Shown here piece after piece: positions 54,587 to 62,339 of a stretch of 64,000 bases of DNA (position 1 is the stretch's first letter; the number at the start of each line of letters is the position of its first letter). Origin of the DNA: Flavobacterium saliperosum. Its GTDB lineage: Bacteria > Bacteroidota > Bacteroidia > Flavobacteriales > Flavobacteriaceae. Position numbers and translations under genes: made by a program. Location of the stretch: positions 435,106 through 499,105 of the forward strand of contig NZ_FMTY01000003.1 in the NCBI RefSeq assembly GCF_900100625.1, given 5' to 3'. The notes beneath the pieces are model-generated. The model was given only the letters and a program-made list of their open reading frames with translations, was not told the DNA's origin and did no database searches.

Positions 54587-57541
54587 ATGCAGAATAAAGG
54601 ACTTATTAAATTTTTTGCAATTTTATTTGCATTGGTAAGTATTTACCAACTTTCCTTCACAGTTGTTACCAATAATATCGAAAGTAAAGCAAAAGAATTC
54701 GCTCACGGTGATTCTAAAAAAGAACTGTTTTACTTAGACTCTATTGGTAAAGAAAAAGTGTTTTTGGGGCATACATTTAACGATGTAAGAGCAAAACAGA
54801 TCAACAAGGGTCTTGACCTTGAAGGCGGTATTAACGTAACGCTTCAGATTTCGGTTAAAGACGTATTGAAAGGATTGGCAAACAATTCAAAAAATCCGGT
54901 TTTCAACCAGGCTTTAGCAGAAGCTACAAAAAACAGAGAAGGAAATCAGGATTACCTGGATGCTTTCTTTATTGCTTTTGACAAAGTTTCCAACGGAACA
55001 ACAAAATTATCATCCCCTGAAATTTTTGCCAACAGAAATTTAAGTGAGATTAATTTTAAAATGTCGGATAATGAAACGAAAACCATTATCAGAAAGAAAG
55101 TTGGTGAGTCTATCGAGAGTGCTTTCAACGTATTGAGAGAGCGTATCGACAAATTCGGTGTTACACAACCAAACATTCAAAAATTAGGGGAGTCAGGAAG
55201 AATCTTGGTAGAACTTCCTGGTGCTAAAGATATCGACCGTATCCAGAAATTATTACAAAGTACCGCTCAATTAGAGTTTTGGGAAACGTACAAAACCGAC
55301 GAAATTTCTAATTTCTTAATGGCAGCTAACGAAGCTTTAAAGAAAACGGAAAAACCGGTATTGGATAAAGCGGCTCCAAAAACTTCTGATATTGACTCTT
55401 TGTTGACTTCAAAAGCAAATGATTCGACTGCGGTTAAAAAAGGAAACAATCCTTTATTGGATTTAGTAAAAGGTGGCGGACAACAAGGTGGTCCGGTTTT
55501 GGCTTACTTTAATCCAAAAGATACCGCTAAAGTAAATGCGTATTTAAAAAGAGAAGATATTCGCGCTTTATTGCCTGCAGAACAGCGTTTCGCTCGTTTT
55601 GTATGGGGTAAATTAAATTCAAAAACTCCTGATGTTGTTGAGTTATATGCGCTTAAAACAAACAGAAGTGGTATTCCTCCATTAAGTGGTGGTGTTATTG
55701 TTGATGCTTCCGAGTCTTTTGACCAAATGGGAAGACCTTCAGTAACCATGCAAATGAATGCTTCCGGAGCAAAATCTTGGGAAGAATTAACTGGAAAAGC
55801 ATTTACACAGCAAAGTAATATTGCTATTGTATTGGATAATATCGTTTATTCTGCGCCGGGTGTTTCTACCGGACCAATTGCAGGTGGGCGTTCAGAAATT
55901 TCAGGTGTTTTCGATGTAACGGAAACCAAAGACTTAGCTAACATTTTAAGAGCGGGTAAATTACCGGCTTCTGCAGAGATTGTACAATCAGAAGTAGTTG
56001 GTCCATCTTTGGGTCAGCAGGCTATTGATAACGGTATCATGTCTTCTGTAGTAGGTTTGCTATTGGTATGTTTATGGATGGTGGTTTATTATGGTAGAGC
56101 AGGTTGGTATGCTAACGTTGCTTTATTGGTGAACTTACTGTTCTTATTCGGAATCTTGGCAAGTTTAGGTGCGGTGTTAACGTTGCCTGGTATTGCTGGT
56201 ATCGTATTAACAATGGGTACGGCAGTAGATGCGAACATCATTATCTATGAAAGAGCCAAAGAAGAATTAAGATCGGGTAAATCACTTTTAGACTCCATTA
56301 TCACTTCTTATAGCTGGCATGGTGCGATGCGTTCTATCATTGATGCGAACGTTACGCATATCCTTACTGGTTTGATCCTTTTCATTTTCGGAACAGGACC
56401 AATCAAAGGTTTCGCAACGACATTGTTAATTGGTGTATTCACTTCATTGTTCACGGCTATTTTCATCGCAAGAATGTTCTTGGATAAAGATGCGGCTGCA
56501 GGAAGAAAAATTACATTCACTACGAGTCTTTCTAAAAATTGGTTTACCAACTTTAACTATAATTTCTTAGGCGCGAAAAAATGGACTTATGCCATTTCCA
56601 GTCTTATCGTTATCGGTAGCTGTATTTCATTTGCTGTAAACGGATTGGATGAAGGGGTTGACTTCGTTGGAGGTAGAACCTTCCAGGTAAAATTTGAAAA
56701 ACCGGTTACGCCTTCTGAAATTTCTGAAGAATTAGGAAAAGAGTTTGGTGTAAACGTAGAAGTGAAACAATTTGGTGCCGCTAATCAAATGCGAATCATT
56801 ACCAAATATAAAGTTCAGGAAGTTGGCGCTGGTGTAGATAAGGAAGTAAATGAGAAATTGTATAACGGTTTGAAAAAACATTATTCTAACAATATTTCTT
56901 ACGATCAGTTCATCAACACGGCTGAAGGTAAAACATTAGGAGTGGTTTCTGCATCTAAAGTAAGCGCTTCGGTTTCGGATGATATCAAGACGAATTCTTA
57001 TTGGGCTGTATTGGGAGCCATGTTAGTGGTAGGTTTATACCTTGCAATTTCATTCCGCAAATGGCAGTATTCCTTAGGCGCAATTGCTGCTGTGGCACAC
57101 GACGTAATTTTCGTATTGGGAGTGTACTCGTTATGTTATAAATTCATGCCTTTCCATATGGAAATGGATCAGCATTTCATTGCGGCGATTCTTACCGTTA
57201 TCGGATACTCCATGAATGACACCGTAATTGTATTCGACCGTATCCGTGAGTTCATCGGCGGAAATACAAAAGGGGATTTCAATAAAATCGTAAACGATTC
57301 GATTAATACAACGTTATCAAGAACCATCAACACCTCTTTAACGATGATTATGGTATTGGCAATTATGTTTGTATTCGGTGGTGAGTCCATTCGTGGTTTC
57401 ATCTTCGCAATGCTAATCGGTATCGGTGTTGGGACTTACTCATCTTTATTCCTAGCGACTCCGGTATTAGTGGATACTATGCCTAAAGCGGATAAGAAAG
57501 AAGTGGAAAGACTTCATGAAGAAGCTAATCAAGTAGCATAA
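54587..57541 (+). CDS. secDF: fused protein-export membrane protein SecDF
   Basis: The 984-residue fusion carries out the proton-driven late step of Sec export at the inner membrane. The SecD half (~1-640) has an N-terminal helix, a large periplasmic P1 domain with the motif LDLEGGINVTL, and the six-helix RND block. That block includes GTAVDANIIIYERAKEEL. The SecF half starts near residue 670 and has GLDEGVDFVGGRTFQVKF and GYSMNDTVIVFDRIRE. Both halves keep the conserved acidic residues. Fusion into one chain is usual in Bacteroidota. It stands alone between an mdh terminator and its own terminator. Confidence 0.96.
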   Translation: MQNKGLIKFFAILFALVSIYQLSFTVVTNNIESKAKEFAHGDSKKELFYLDSIGKEKVFLGHTFNDVRAKQINKGLDLEGGINVTLQISVKDVLKGLANNSKNPVFNQALAEATKNREGNQDYLDAFFIAFDKVSNGTTKLSSPEIFANRNLSEINFKMSDNETKTIIRKKVGESIESAFNVLRERIDKFGVTQPNIQKLGESGRILVELPGAKDIDRIQKLLQSTAQLEFWETYKTDEISNFLMAANEALKKTEKPVLDKAAPKTSDIDSLLTSKANDSTAVKKGNNPLLDLVKGGGQQGGPVLAYFNPKDTAKVNAYLKREDIRALLPAEQRFARFVWGKLNSKTPDVVELYALKTNRSGIPPLSGGVIVDASESFDQMGRPSVTMQMNASGAKSWEELTGKAFTQQSNIAIVLDNIVYSAPGVSTGPIAGGRSEISGVFDVTETKDLANILRAGKLPASAEIVQSEVVGPSLGQQAIDNGIMSSVVGLLLVCLWMVVYYGRAGWYANVALLVNLLFLFGILASLGAVLTLPGIAGIVLTMGTAVDANIIIYERAKEELRSGKSLLDSIITSYSWHGAMRSIIDANVTHILTGLILFIFGTGPIKGFATTLLIGVFTSLFTAIFIARMFLDKDAAAGRKITFTTSLSKNWFTNFNYNFLGAKKWTYAISSLIVIGSCISFAVNGLDEGVDFVGGRTFQVKFEKPVTPSEISEELGKEFGVNVEVKQFGAANQMRIITKYKVQEVGAGVDKEVNEKLYNGLKKHYSNNISYDQFINTAEGKTLGVVSASKVSASVSDDIKTNSYWAVLGAMLVVGLYLAISFRKWQYSLGAIAAVAHDVIFVLGVYSLCYKFMPFHMEMDQHFIAAILTVIGYSMNDTVIVFDRIREFIGGNTKGDFNKIVNDSINTTLSRTINTSLTMIMVLAIMFVFGGESIRGFIFAMLIGIGVGTYSSLFLATPVLVDTMPKADKKEVERLHEEANQVA

Positions 57542-57561
57542 TCAAACTTCGCGATATATCA

Positions 57562-57592
57562 AAAGCTGCTCATTTATGGGCAGCTTTTTTGT
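57562..57592 (+). terminator. secDF terminator
   Basis: AAAGCTGC (57562-57569) and GCAGCTTT (57580-57587) pair perfectly around a 10-nt loop and are followed by TTTGTTTTT. Confidence 0.9.
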
Positions 57593-57620
57593 TTTTAAGA
57601 CAGTGAAGTTGGTTCTTGGT

Positions 57621-57760
57621 TTGCAATGGTAATTCCTGCCATCCGTTCCCAAATGAAATTCACGGAACTCCAAAATAAAATAATACTTTGTGAAGTAATC
57701 TGCCATTGCGAGTTTGCTAAGCAATCTCACAAAGTCAGGATTTCCACTGCTGTCAGGAGT
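57621..57760 (-). repeat. dispersed intergenic hairpin element, copy 4 (degenerate)
   Basis: The copy has AATTCCTGCCATCC near one end, the CATTGCGAG...GCAATCTC module, CAGGATTTCC, and CTGTCAGG at the other end. The frame ends are less well kept than in copies 1-3. A perfect 9-bp stem ACTTTGTGA (57685-57693) with TCACAAAGT (57727-57735) surrounds the module. The rest of the 454-bp gap (57761-57945) shows no gene. Confidence 0.6.
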
Positions 57761-57948
57761 AGCGGGGAACCATTTTATTTGTCGGGGAAGACACTGCTTA
57801 ACATGAAGATAATAGTAAGCAGATTGAAGTTAGGTTCCGTTGTCTTCCCGGTACTGCTTTAGAACGCTTTTTTAAGCCTGTCTCGGAAAGAAGTATAAGT
57901 TGAGTAAATGATTTGGTGTAAACGACCTTGTTACTTTTAAAGCATAAA

Positions 57949-57983
57949 AAAATCCCACCATGTGAAACACGTGGTGGGATTTT
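57949..57983. terminator. bidirectional terminator at lgt
   Basis: The left arm AAAATCCCACCATGTG (57949-57964) and its complement (57968-57983, one G-T pair) are separated by a 3-nt AAA loop. A-rich and T-rich flanks lie on both sides. It closes the minus-strand lgt gene (stop at 57996). Confidence 0.9.
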
Positions 57984-57995
57984 ACATTTTTATAA

Positions 57996-58928
57996 TTATG
58001 AATTGCTGTTTTCTCTTTGCTTCGCTTTAAATATCATGTAAAAGCCGATTGCGATAAAAGGGATGCTCAGCCATTGTCCGGTAGAGAAAACGCCGAGAGC
58101 GCTCTCAAAACCACCCTGACTCTCCTTTACAAACTCAACCACAAAACGAACGGTCCAAAGCAGAATGAGAAACAGTCCGAATAAGTAGCCTTGTTTCTCG
58201 CGAGCGTTGGTTTTCCAATACAGGTAAAACAATATCCCAAATACAACTACATAACCAATGGCTTCATACAATTGTGCAGGGTGTTTCGGTAACACGTGTT
58301 CCAGTAAATTGGCAAACTGCGCATTGGTTTCAATCGCATTGTAAGCCTGATTAGGATCTTGTAATCCCGTTGCCTGCATCGCTTCTCTTGGGGTGTATTG
58401 GTCTCTGATGAATCGGATTCCTAAAGCTGACTCCGTTTTATTTCCAACAATTTCCGAATTGAAAAAGTTACCCAAACGGACAAAAATGGCACCACTGGAA
58501 ACCGGAAGTACAATGCGGTCCAATATCCAAAGCAGGGGTTTGTTGATGATTTTTTTGCTGTAAAAATACATTACCAGAATAATGGCAATGGCAGCGCCGT
58601 GACTTGCTAATCCTGCAAATCCGGTGAATTCAAACTCAGGACTGAATCGGAATGGCAATAAAATTTCAGCGGGATGATCTTTAAAATAATCCCAATCGTA
58701 AAAGAAAACATGTCCTAAACGCGCCCCGATTAATGTGGCAAAAACGGTGTAAATAAATAACGAATCCAGTTTTTCAAGCGATTCACCCTCTCTTTCATAA
58801 ATGTTTTTCATAATGTACCAGCCCAGTCCAAAAGCGATGATGAACATTAAACTGTAAAAACGAATCATGAAAAAACCTAAGTCGATTCCTTCGGAAGGAT
58901 TCCAAATCATGTGTAAAGCGTGTGTCAT
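57996..58928 (-). CDS. lgt: prolipoprotein diacylglyceryl transferase
   Basis: Lgt adds diacylglycerol to the lipobox cysteine of prolipoproteins in the inner membrane. The 310-residue protein has seven membrane helices with the family sequence IFVRLGNFFNSEIVG (near residues 150-165) and the later HPAQLYEAIGY (around residue 214). The HGAAIAI region in helix 4 is also typical. It is the last of four minus-strand genes (folE, cysS, yidD, lgt), 124 bp after yidD. Confidence 0.94.
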   Translation of the reverse strand: MTHALHMIWNPSEGIDLGFFMIRFYSLMFIIAFGLGWYIMKNIYEREGESLEKLDSLFIYTVFATLIGARLGHVFFYDWDYFKDHPAEILLPFRFSPEFEFTGFAGLASHGAAIAIILVMYFYSKKIINKPLLWILDRIVLPVSSGAIFVRLGNFFNSEIVGNKTESALGIRFIRDQYTPREAMQATGLQDPNQAYNAIETNAQFANLLEHVLPKHPAQLYEAIGYVVVFGILFYLYWKTNAREKQGYLFGLFLILLWTVRFVVEFVKESQGGFESALGVFSTGQWLSIPFIAIGFYMIFKAKQRENSNS

Positions 58929-59025
58929 ATTGTAAGTGTATTCTTTGTATCGGTAAATATAATTATAATTGGTTTAACGAAAAGGTTAAATTTTAATTCC
59001 TAAAATCCAATTCCTAATTCTTTAT

Positions 59026-59050
59026 TCTGCAATCTGCAATCTGCAATCTG
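59026..59050. repeat. tandem heptanucleotide array, 3.6 copies of TCTGCAA
   Basis: TCTGCAA is repeated exactly three times and then TCTG follows. It lies between yidD and lgt, with imperfect ATTCCTAA words beside it (58997-59020). It has the same 7-nt period as the arrays at 10597 and 21340. Confidence 0.85.
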
Positions 59051-59052
59051 TT

Positions 59053-59277
59053 TCACGGAACCGGGTCATAACCACTGCCACCCCAGGGATGACAACTTCC
59101 GATTCGTTTTACAGCCAGCCATCCACCTTTGAAAAGGCCGTGTTTTTTTAGCGCTTCCACCGTGTAATGGGAACAGGTAGGCGAGTAGCGACAAACGCCC
59201 GGAGTATAAGGGGAAATAGCCACCTGATAAAACCGAATCAGCAGTACGAAAGGAAATATGATGATTTTTTTAAACAT
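59053..59277 (-). CDS. yidD: membrane protein insertion efficiency factor YidD
   Basis: This small (74-residue) amphipathic protein assists YidC. It has the full family signature [19 protein letters not shown] and then [12 protein letters not shown] at the C-terminus. I used the ATG at 59277 ([18 protein letters not shown]); the TTG at 59286 is less likely. A hairpin that would terminate cysS transcription ends just 8 bp upstream of this start. No yidC, rpmH or rnpA is near, so the classical neighbourhood is absent. Confidence 0.93.
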   Translation of the reverse strand: MFKKIIIFPFVLLIRFYQVAISPYTPGVCRYSPTCSHYTVEALKKHGLFKGGWLAVKRIGSCHPWGGSGYDPVP

Positions 59278-59284
59278 GTGCTTC

Positions 59285-59319
59285 AAAAAAAATGATGAAG
59301 TAAAGATACTCCATCATTT
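59285..59319 (-). terminator. cysS terminator in front of yidD
   Basis: On the minus strand AAATGATG (complement of 59312-59319) pairs with CATCATTT (complement of 59290-59297) over a 14-nt loop and is followed by a T-run. It lies between the cysS stop and the yidD start, so yidD must depend on read-through or its own promoter. Confidence 0.75.
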
Positions 59320-59341
59320 GCGTTTTTGTGTGAAATCAGAA

Positions 59342-60823
59342 CTAAAGGCTAAAAGTGGTCCCGTCTTTTCCGTCTTTTAATTGGATGCCCAATTCCAGTA
59401 ATTTGTCGCGAATTTCATCGGATAATCCCCAGTTTTTATTGGCTCTGGCTTCATTTCGCATACCAATCAGCATGTTAACTACGCCTTCCAGTTTGTCGCT
59501 GTTGACAGTACTGTCATTTTTATCCTGCAAGCCCAAAACATCGTGAACAAAAGCGAAAAGGGTCTTTTTGAAAGTTTCCAAATCAGCTGGACTAAGGCTT
59601 TCTTTTCCGTCTTTCATTAAATTGATGTAACGAACCGCTTCAAATAATTGTGCAATCAGAATCGGACTGTTGAAATCGTCGTTCATCGCATCATAACAGC
59701 TTTGTTTCCAGGAATTCACATCGAAAGAGGATGTGACTCCGGCCTGAATTTCTTTCAAATCCGAAAGGGCTTCCATTAATCGGTTGTATCCTTTTTCGGA
59801 AGCTAACATCCCTTCATTGGAAATATCCAGGATGCTTCTGTAATGGGCCTGTAAAAAACAGAAACGCACCACGCTCGGATGAAACGCTTTTTCGAAAAAG
59901 GTATTTTCTCCATTGAATAATTCCATCGGGAGGATATAATTCCCGGTCGATTTACTCATTCGTTGTCCGTTCATGGTCAGCATGTTGGCGTGCATCCAGT
60001 AATTTACCGGAGAAGTTCCGTTACAGGCTTTTCCTTGGGCAATTTCACATTCGTGATGTGGGAATTTCAAATCCATTCCGCCACCGTGAATGTCAAACCG
60101 TTGACCCAAATATTTTGTACTCATCGCCGTACATTCCAGATGCCATCCGGGGAAACCATCACCCCATGGGGACGACCAACGCATGATGTGCGCCGGGGAA
60201 GCTTTTTTCCATAAGGCAAAATCGGCAGCATTTCTTTTCTCATCCTGACCGTCCAAATCACGAGTGTTGGCAAGTAATTCGTCGATGTTTCGGTTACTCA
60301 GTTCGCCGTAATTTAGCCCTCTTTTGTTGTATTCCAGTACGTCAAAATAAACGGAACCGTTGCTTTCGTATGCAAAACCGGTTTCTATTAATTTCTGCGT
60401 AATTTCAATTTGCTCCAGAATATGTCCGGTAGCGGTAGGTTCAATGTTTGGAGGTAGCAGGTTGAACAATTCCAAAACCTTATGAAAGTCAACCGTATAT
60501 TTCTGAACCACTTCCATAGGCTCCAGCTTTTCAAGACGGGATTGTTTCACAAAGCGATCGTTATCTACATTACCGTCGTCGGTTAGATGACCGGCATCCG
60601 TAATGTTTCGGATGTAGCGTACTTTGTACTCCAAATGTTTGATGTATCGGTAAATCATATCAAAAGACATGAAAGTTCTACAATTTCCCAAATGCACATT
60701 GCTGTATACGGTTGGTCCGCACACATACATCCCTACATGTCCTTCATGAATAGGGTTGAAAAGTTCTTTTTCTCCGGAAAGTGAATTGTAAAGCTTTAAC
60801 GTCTGATTTTGATATAAGTGCAT
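59342..60823 (-). CDS. cysS: cysteinyl-tRNA synthetase
   Basis: This class I synthetase charges tRNA-Cys. The length of 493 aa is normal. The N-terminal domain has [10 protein letters not shown] (zinc-ligand cysteine C35) and the HIGH-type HLGN (44-47). The zinc site includes [15 protein letters not shown] and HHECEIAQ. The KMSKS loop is RMSKSTGN. The C-terminal helical domain is complete. It starts 29 bp downstream of the folE stop and is probably co-transcribed with it. Confidence 0.96.
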   Translation of the reverse strand: MHLYQNQTLKLYNSLSGEKELFNPIHEGHVGMYVCGPTVYSNVHLGNCRTFMSFDMIYRYIKHLEYKVRYIRNITDAGHLTDDGNVDNDRFVKQSRLEKLEPMEVVQKYTVDFHKVLELFNLLPPNIEPTATGHILEQIEITQKLIETGFAYESNGSVYFDVLEYNKRGLNYGELSNRNIDELLANTRDLDGQDEKRNAADFALWKKASPAHIMRWSSPWGDGFPGWHLECTAMSTKYLGQRFDIHGGGMDLKFPHHECEIAQGKACNGTSPVNYWMHANMLTMNGQRMSKSTGNYILPMELFNGENTFFEKAFHPSVVRFCFLQAHYRSILDISNEGMLASEKGYNRLMEALSDLKEIQAGVTSSFDVNSWKQSCYDAMNDDFNSPILIAQLFEAVRYINLMKDGKESLSPADLETFKKTLFAFVHDVLGLQDKNDSTVNSDKLEGVVNMLIGMRNEARANKNWGLSDEIRDKLLELGIQLKDGKDGTTFSL

Positions 60824-60852
60824 ATACTTTCTTGATTTAGCTATTTACTAAA

Positions 60853-61524
60853 TTAAAATGTGGTGTCTAATTTGATGTAATCCAAAAACTCACGACGTAC
60901 TTTGTCTTCTTTGAATTTTCCCCCGAATTCGGCTGTTACGGTGCTGCTTTCGATATCGCGAATACCACGGGAATTTACGCAAAGATGTTTCGCATCGATT
61001 ACGCAGGCAACGTCATCAGTGTTTAAAACTCTTTGTAATTCCTGAACAATCTGAATCGTTAAACGTTCCTGTACCTGAGGTCTTTTGGCGAAATAATCCA
61101 CTATACGGTTCATTTTCGATAAACCGACTACGGTTCCGTTGGAGATATAAGCCACATGAGCGCGACCTACAATAGGTAAGAGGTGGTGTTCACAGGTTGA
61201 GTATACGGTAATGTTTTTTTCGACTAACATTTCACCATACTTGTACTTGTTTTCAAAGGTCGAAGAACTTGGTTTTTTGTTTGGATGAAGTCCGCCGAAT
61301 ATCTCTTTTACAAACATTTTGGCCACACGGTTTGGAGTACCTTTCAGACTGTCGTCAGTTAAGTCTAAACCAAGTGTATTCAATATGTTTTCCACGTCCT
61401 TTTTAATGAGGCTTATTTTTTCGTCGTCAGTTATGTCAAAAGCATTAGAACGTAAAGGAGTTTGAGCATTTGTGCCTACATGATTTTCTCCTAACGGATC
61501 GTTCAAATCGTCGTTGTGAATCAT
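60853..61524 (-). CDS. folE: GTP cyclohydrolase I
   Basis: FolE makes dihydroneopterin triphosphate from GTP, the first step of folate and other pterins. The 223-residue protein has the zinc ligands C111 and H114 (CEHHLLPIVG) and C182 (DAKHLCVNSRGIRD), the catalytic VERGLSKMNRIV-like stretch VGLSKMNRIVDYFAKRPQVQER, and the C-terminal TVTAEFGG. About 30 N-terminal residues precede the conserved core and appear organism-specific. It is the first gene of the minus-strand run. Confidence 0.95.
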   Translation of the reverse strand: MIHNDDLNDPLGENHVGTNAQTPLRSNAFDITDDEKISLIKKDVENILNTLGLDLTDDSLKGTPNRVAKMFVKEIFGGLHPNKKPSSSTFENKYKYGEMLVEKNITVYSTCEHHLLPIVGRAHVAYISNGTVVGLSKMNRIVDYFAKRPQVQERLTIQIVQELQRVLNTDDVACVIDAKHLCVNSRGIRDIESSTVTAEFGGKFKEDKVRREFLDYIKLDTTF

Positions 61525-61965
61525 TATGGATATTTTGAGTTAAAAAGTTACCACGCAAAGATAATTAATTAATATGAAATGCCTGTTATCGTTAAAATGT
61601 TAATTAAAACAGTTGAAATGTATTACAACAGAGCGTTGTTTTTTAACAAAAACAAGTTTTTTTGTGTAATGATTTCCTTTCGGAAGCATCGTGTTTATTG
61701 GTATTTTTAATAATGTTTGTAAGGTTTTGAAATAAATTTGCGAATGTATTTTTTTTAATCATAAAGTTTTGCATATTTGTTAATTAACAAAATATTAATA
61801 TTTCATTTAAAAAAATAATATTTATAGACAGAAAGCTACACTTACTTCTTTTTTTTCTTTTATGAAGTTTTACTAGTTAGTAAATCGTGTTTTCATGTCT
61901 GTTTTTTTTATTTATAAATTGGAATGTTTACCAACAAACTATAATTCCAAATATTAAAAACCATT
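61525..61965. other. A/T-rich intergenic region between folE and a secreted protein
   Basis: This 441-bp divergent gap carries no ORF or known RNA that I recognise. It holds a perfect 14-bp palindrome TTGTTAATTAACAA (61777-61790) and a TAAATTTG promoter-like box (61733-61740). A 7-bp stem TTGGAAT (61919-61925) with ATTCCAA (61944-61950) lies just before the next start codon. The sequence is unusually rich in A/T runs compared with other gaps. Confidence 0.6.
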
Positions 61966-62334
61966 ATGAAAAAAGTTTTACTACTTATTCTGACAATGTT
62001 TTGTTTCTCTCTTTATTCTCAAACTAAGGGAGAAAAATTCACAATCTTAAAAATTGGAAATAAATACTCTAAGGAGACTATCGTATCTGCCTTTTCAAAA
62101 GCAGACATGTGTGGTAATTTTTATTTCTCAAAACCGAACGATATTACGTTGGATGACGGAGCCGTTGTCAGGTTTTTATCCAAAACAGAACAGGGTTTAA
62201 CTTCTAATTTATCAGATCAGTGTTTTGTTGTTGATAATTATAAGTTTGATAAGATTGTTTGGTCAATCTCACCTAATGGCTTTGTGGCAAAGGGTCATGC
62301 AGTTCGTCCAAATAAAGCATACATTAAAGAATAA
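61966..62334 (+). CDS. small secreted protein, unknown function
   Basis: The 122-residue protein has a signal peptide (MKKVLLLILTMFCFSLYSQ) and a ~100-residue mature part with cysteines at DMCGNF and DQCFVV that may form one disulfide. I recognise no family. It precedes a large repetitive surface-protein gene by 5 bp, suggesting one transcript. The leader contains a 7-bp hairpin close to the start. Confidence 0.7.
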   Translation: MKKVLLLILTMFCFSLYSQTKGEKFTILKIGNKYSKETIVSAFSKADMCGNFYFSKPNDITLDDGAVVRFLSKTEQGLTSNLSDQCFVVDNYKFDKIVWSISPNGFVAKGHAVRPNKAYIKE

Positions 62335-62339
62335 GTAGC

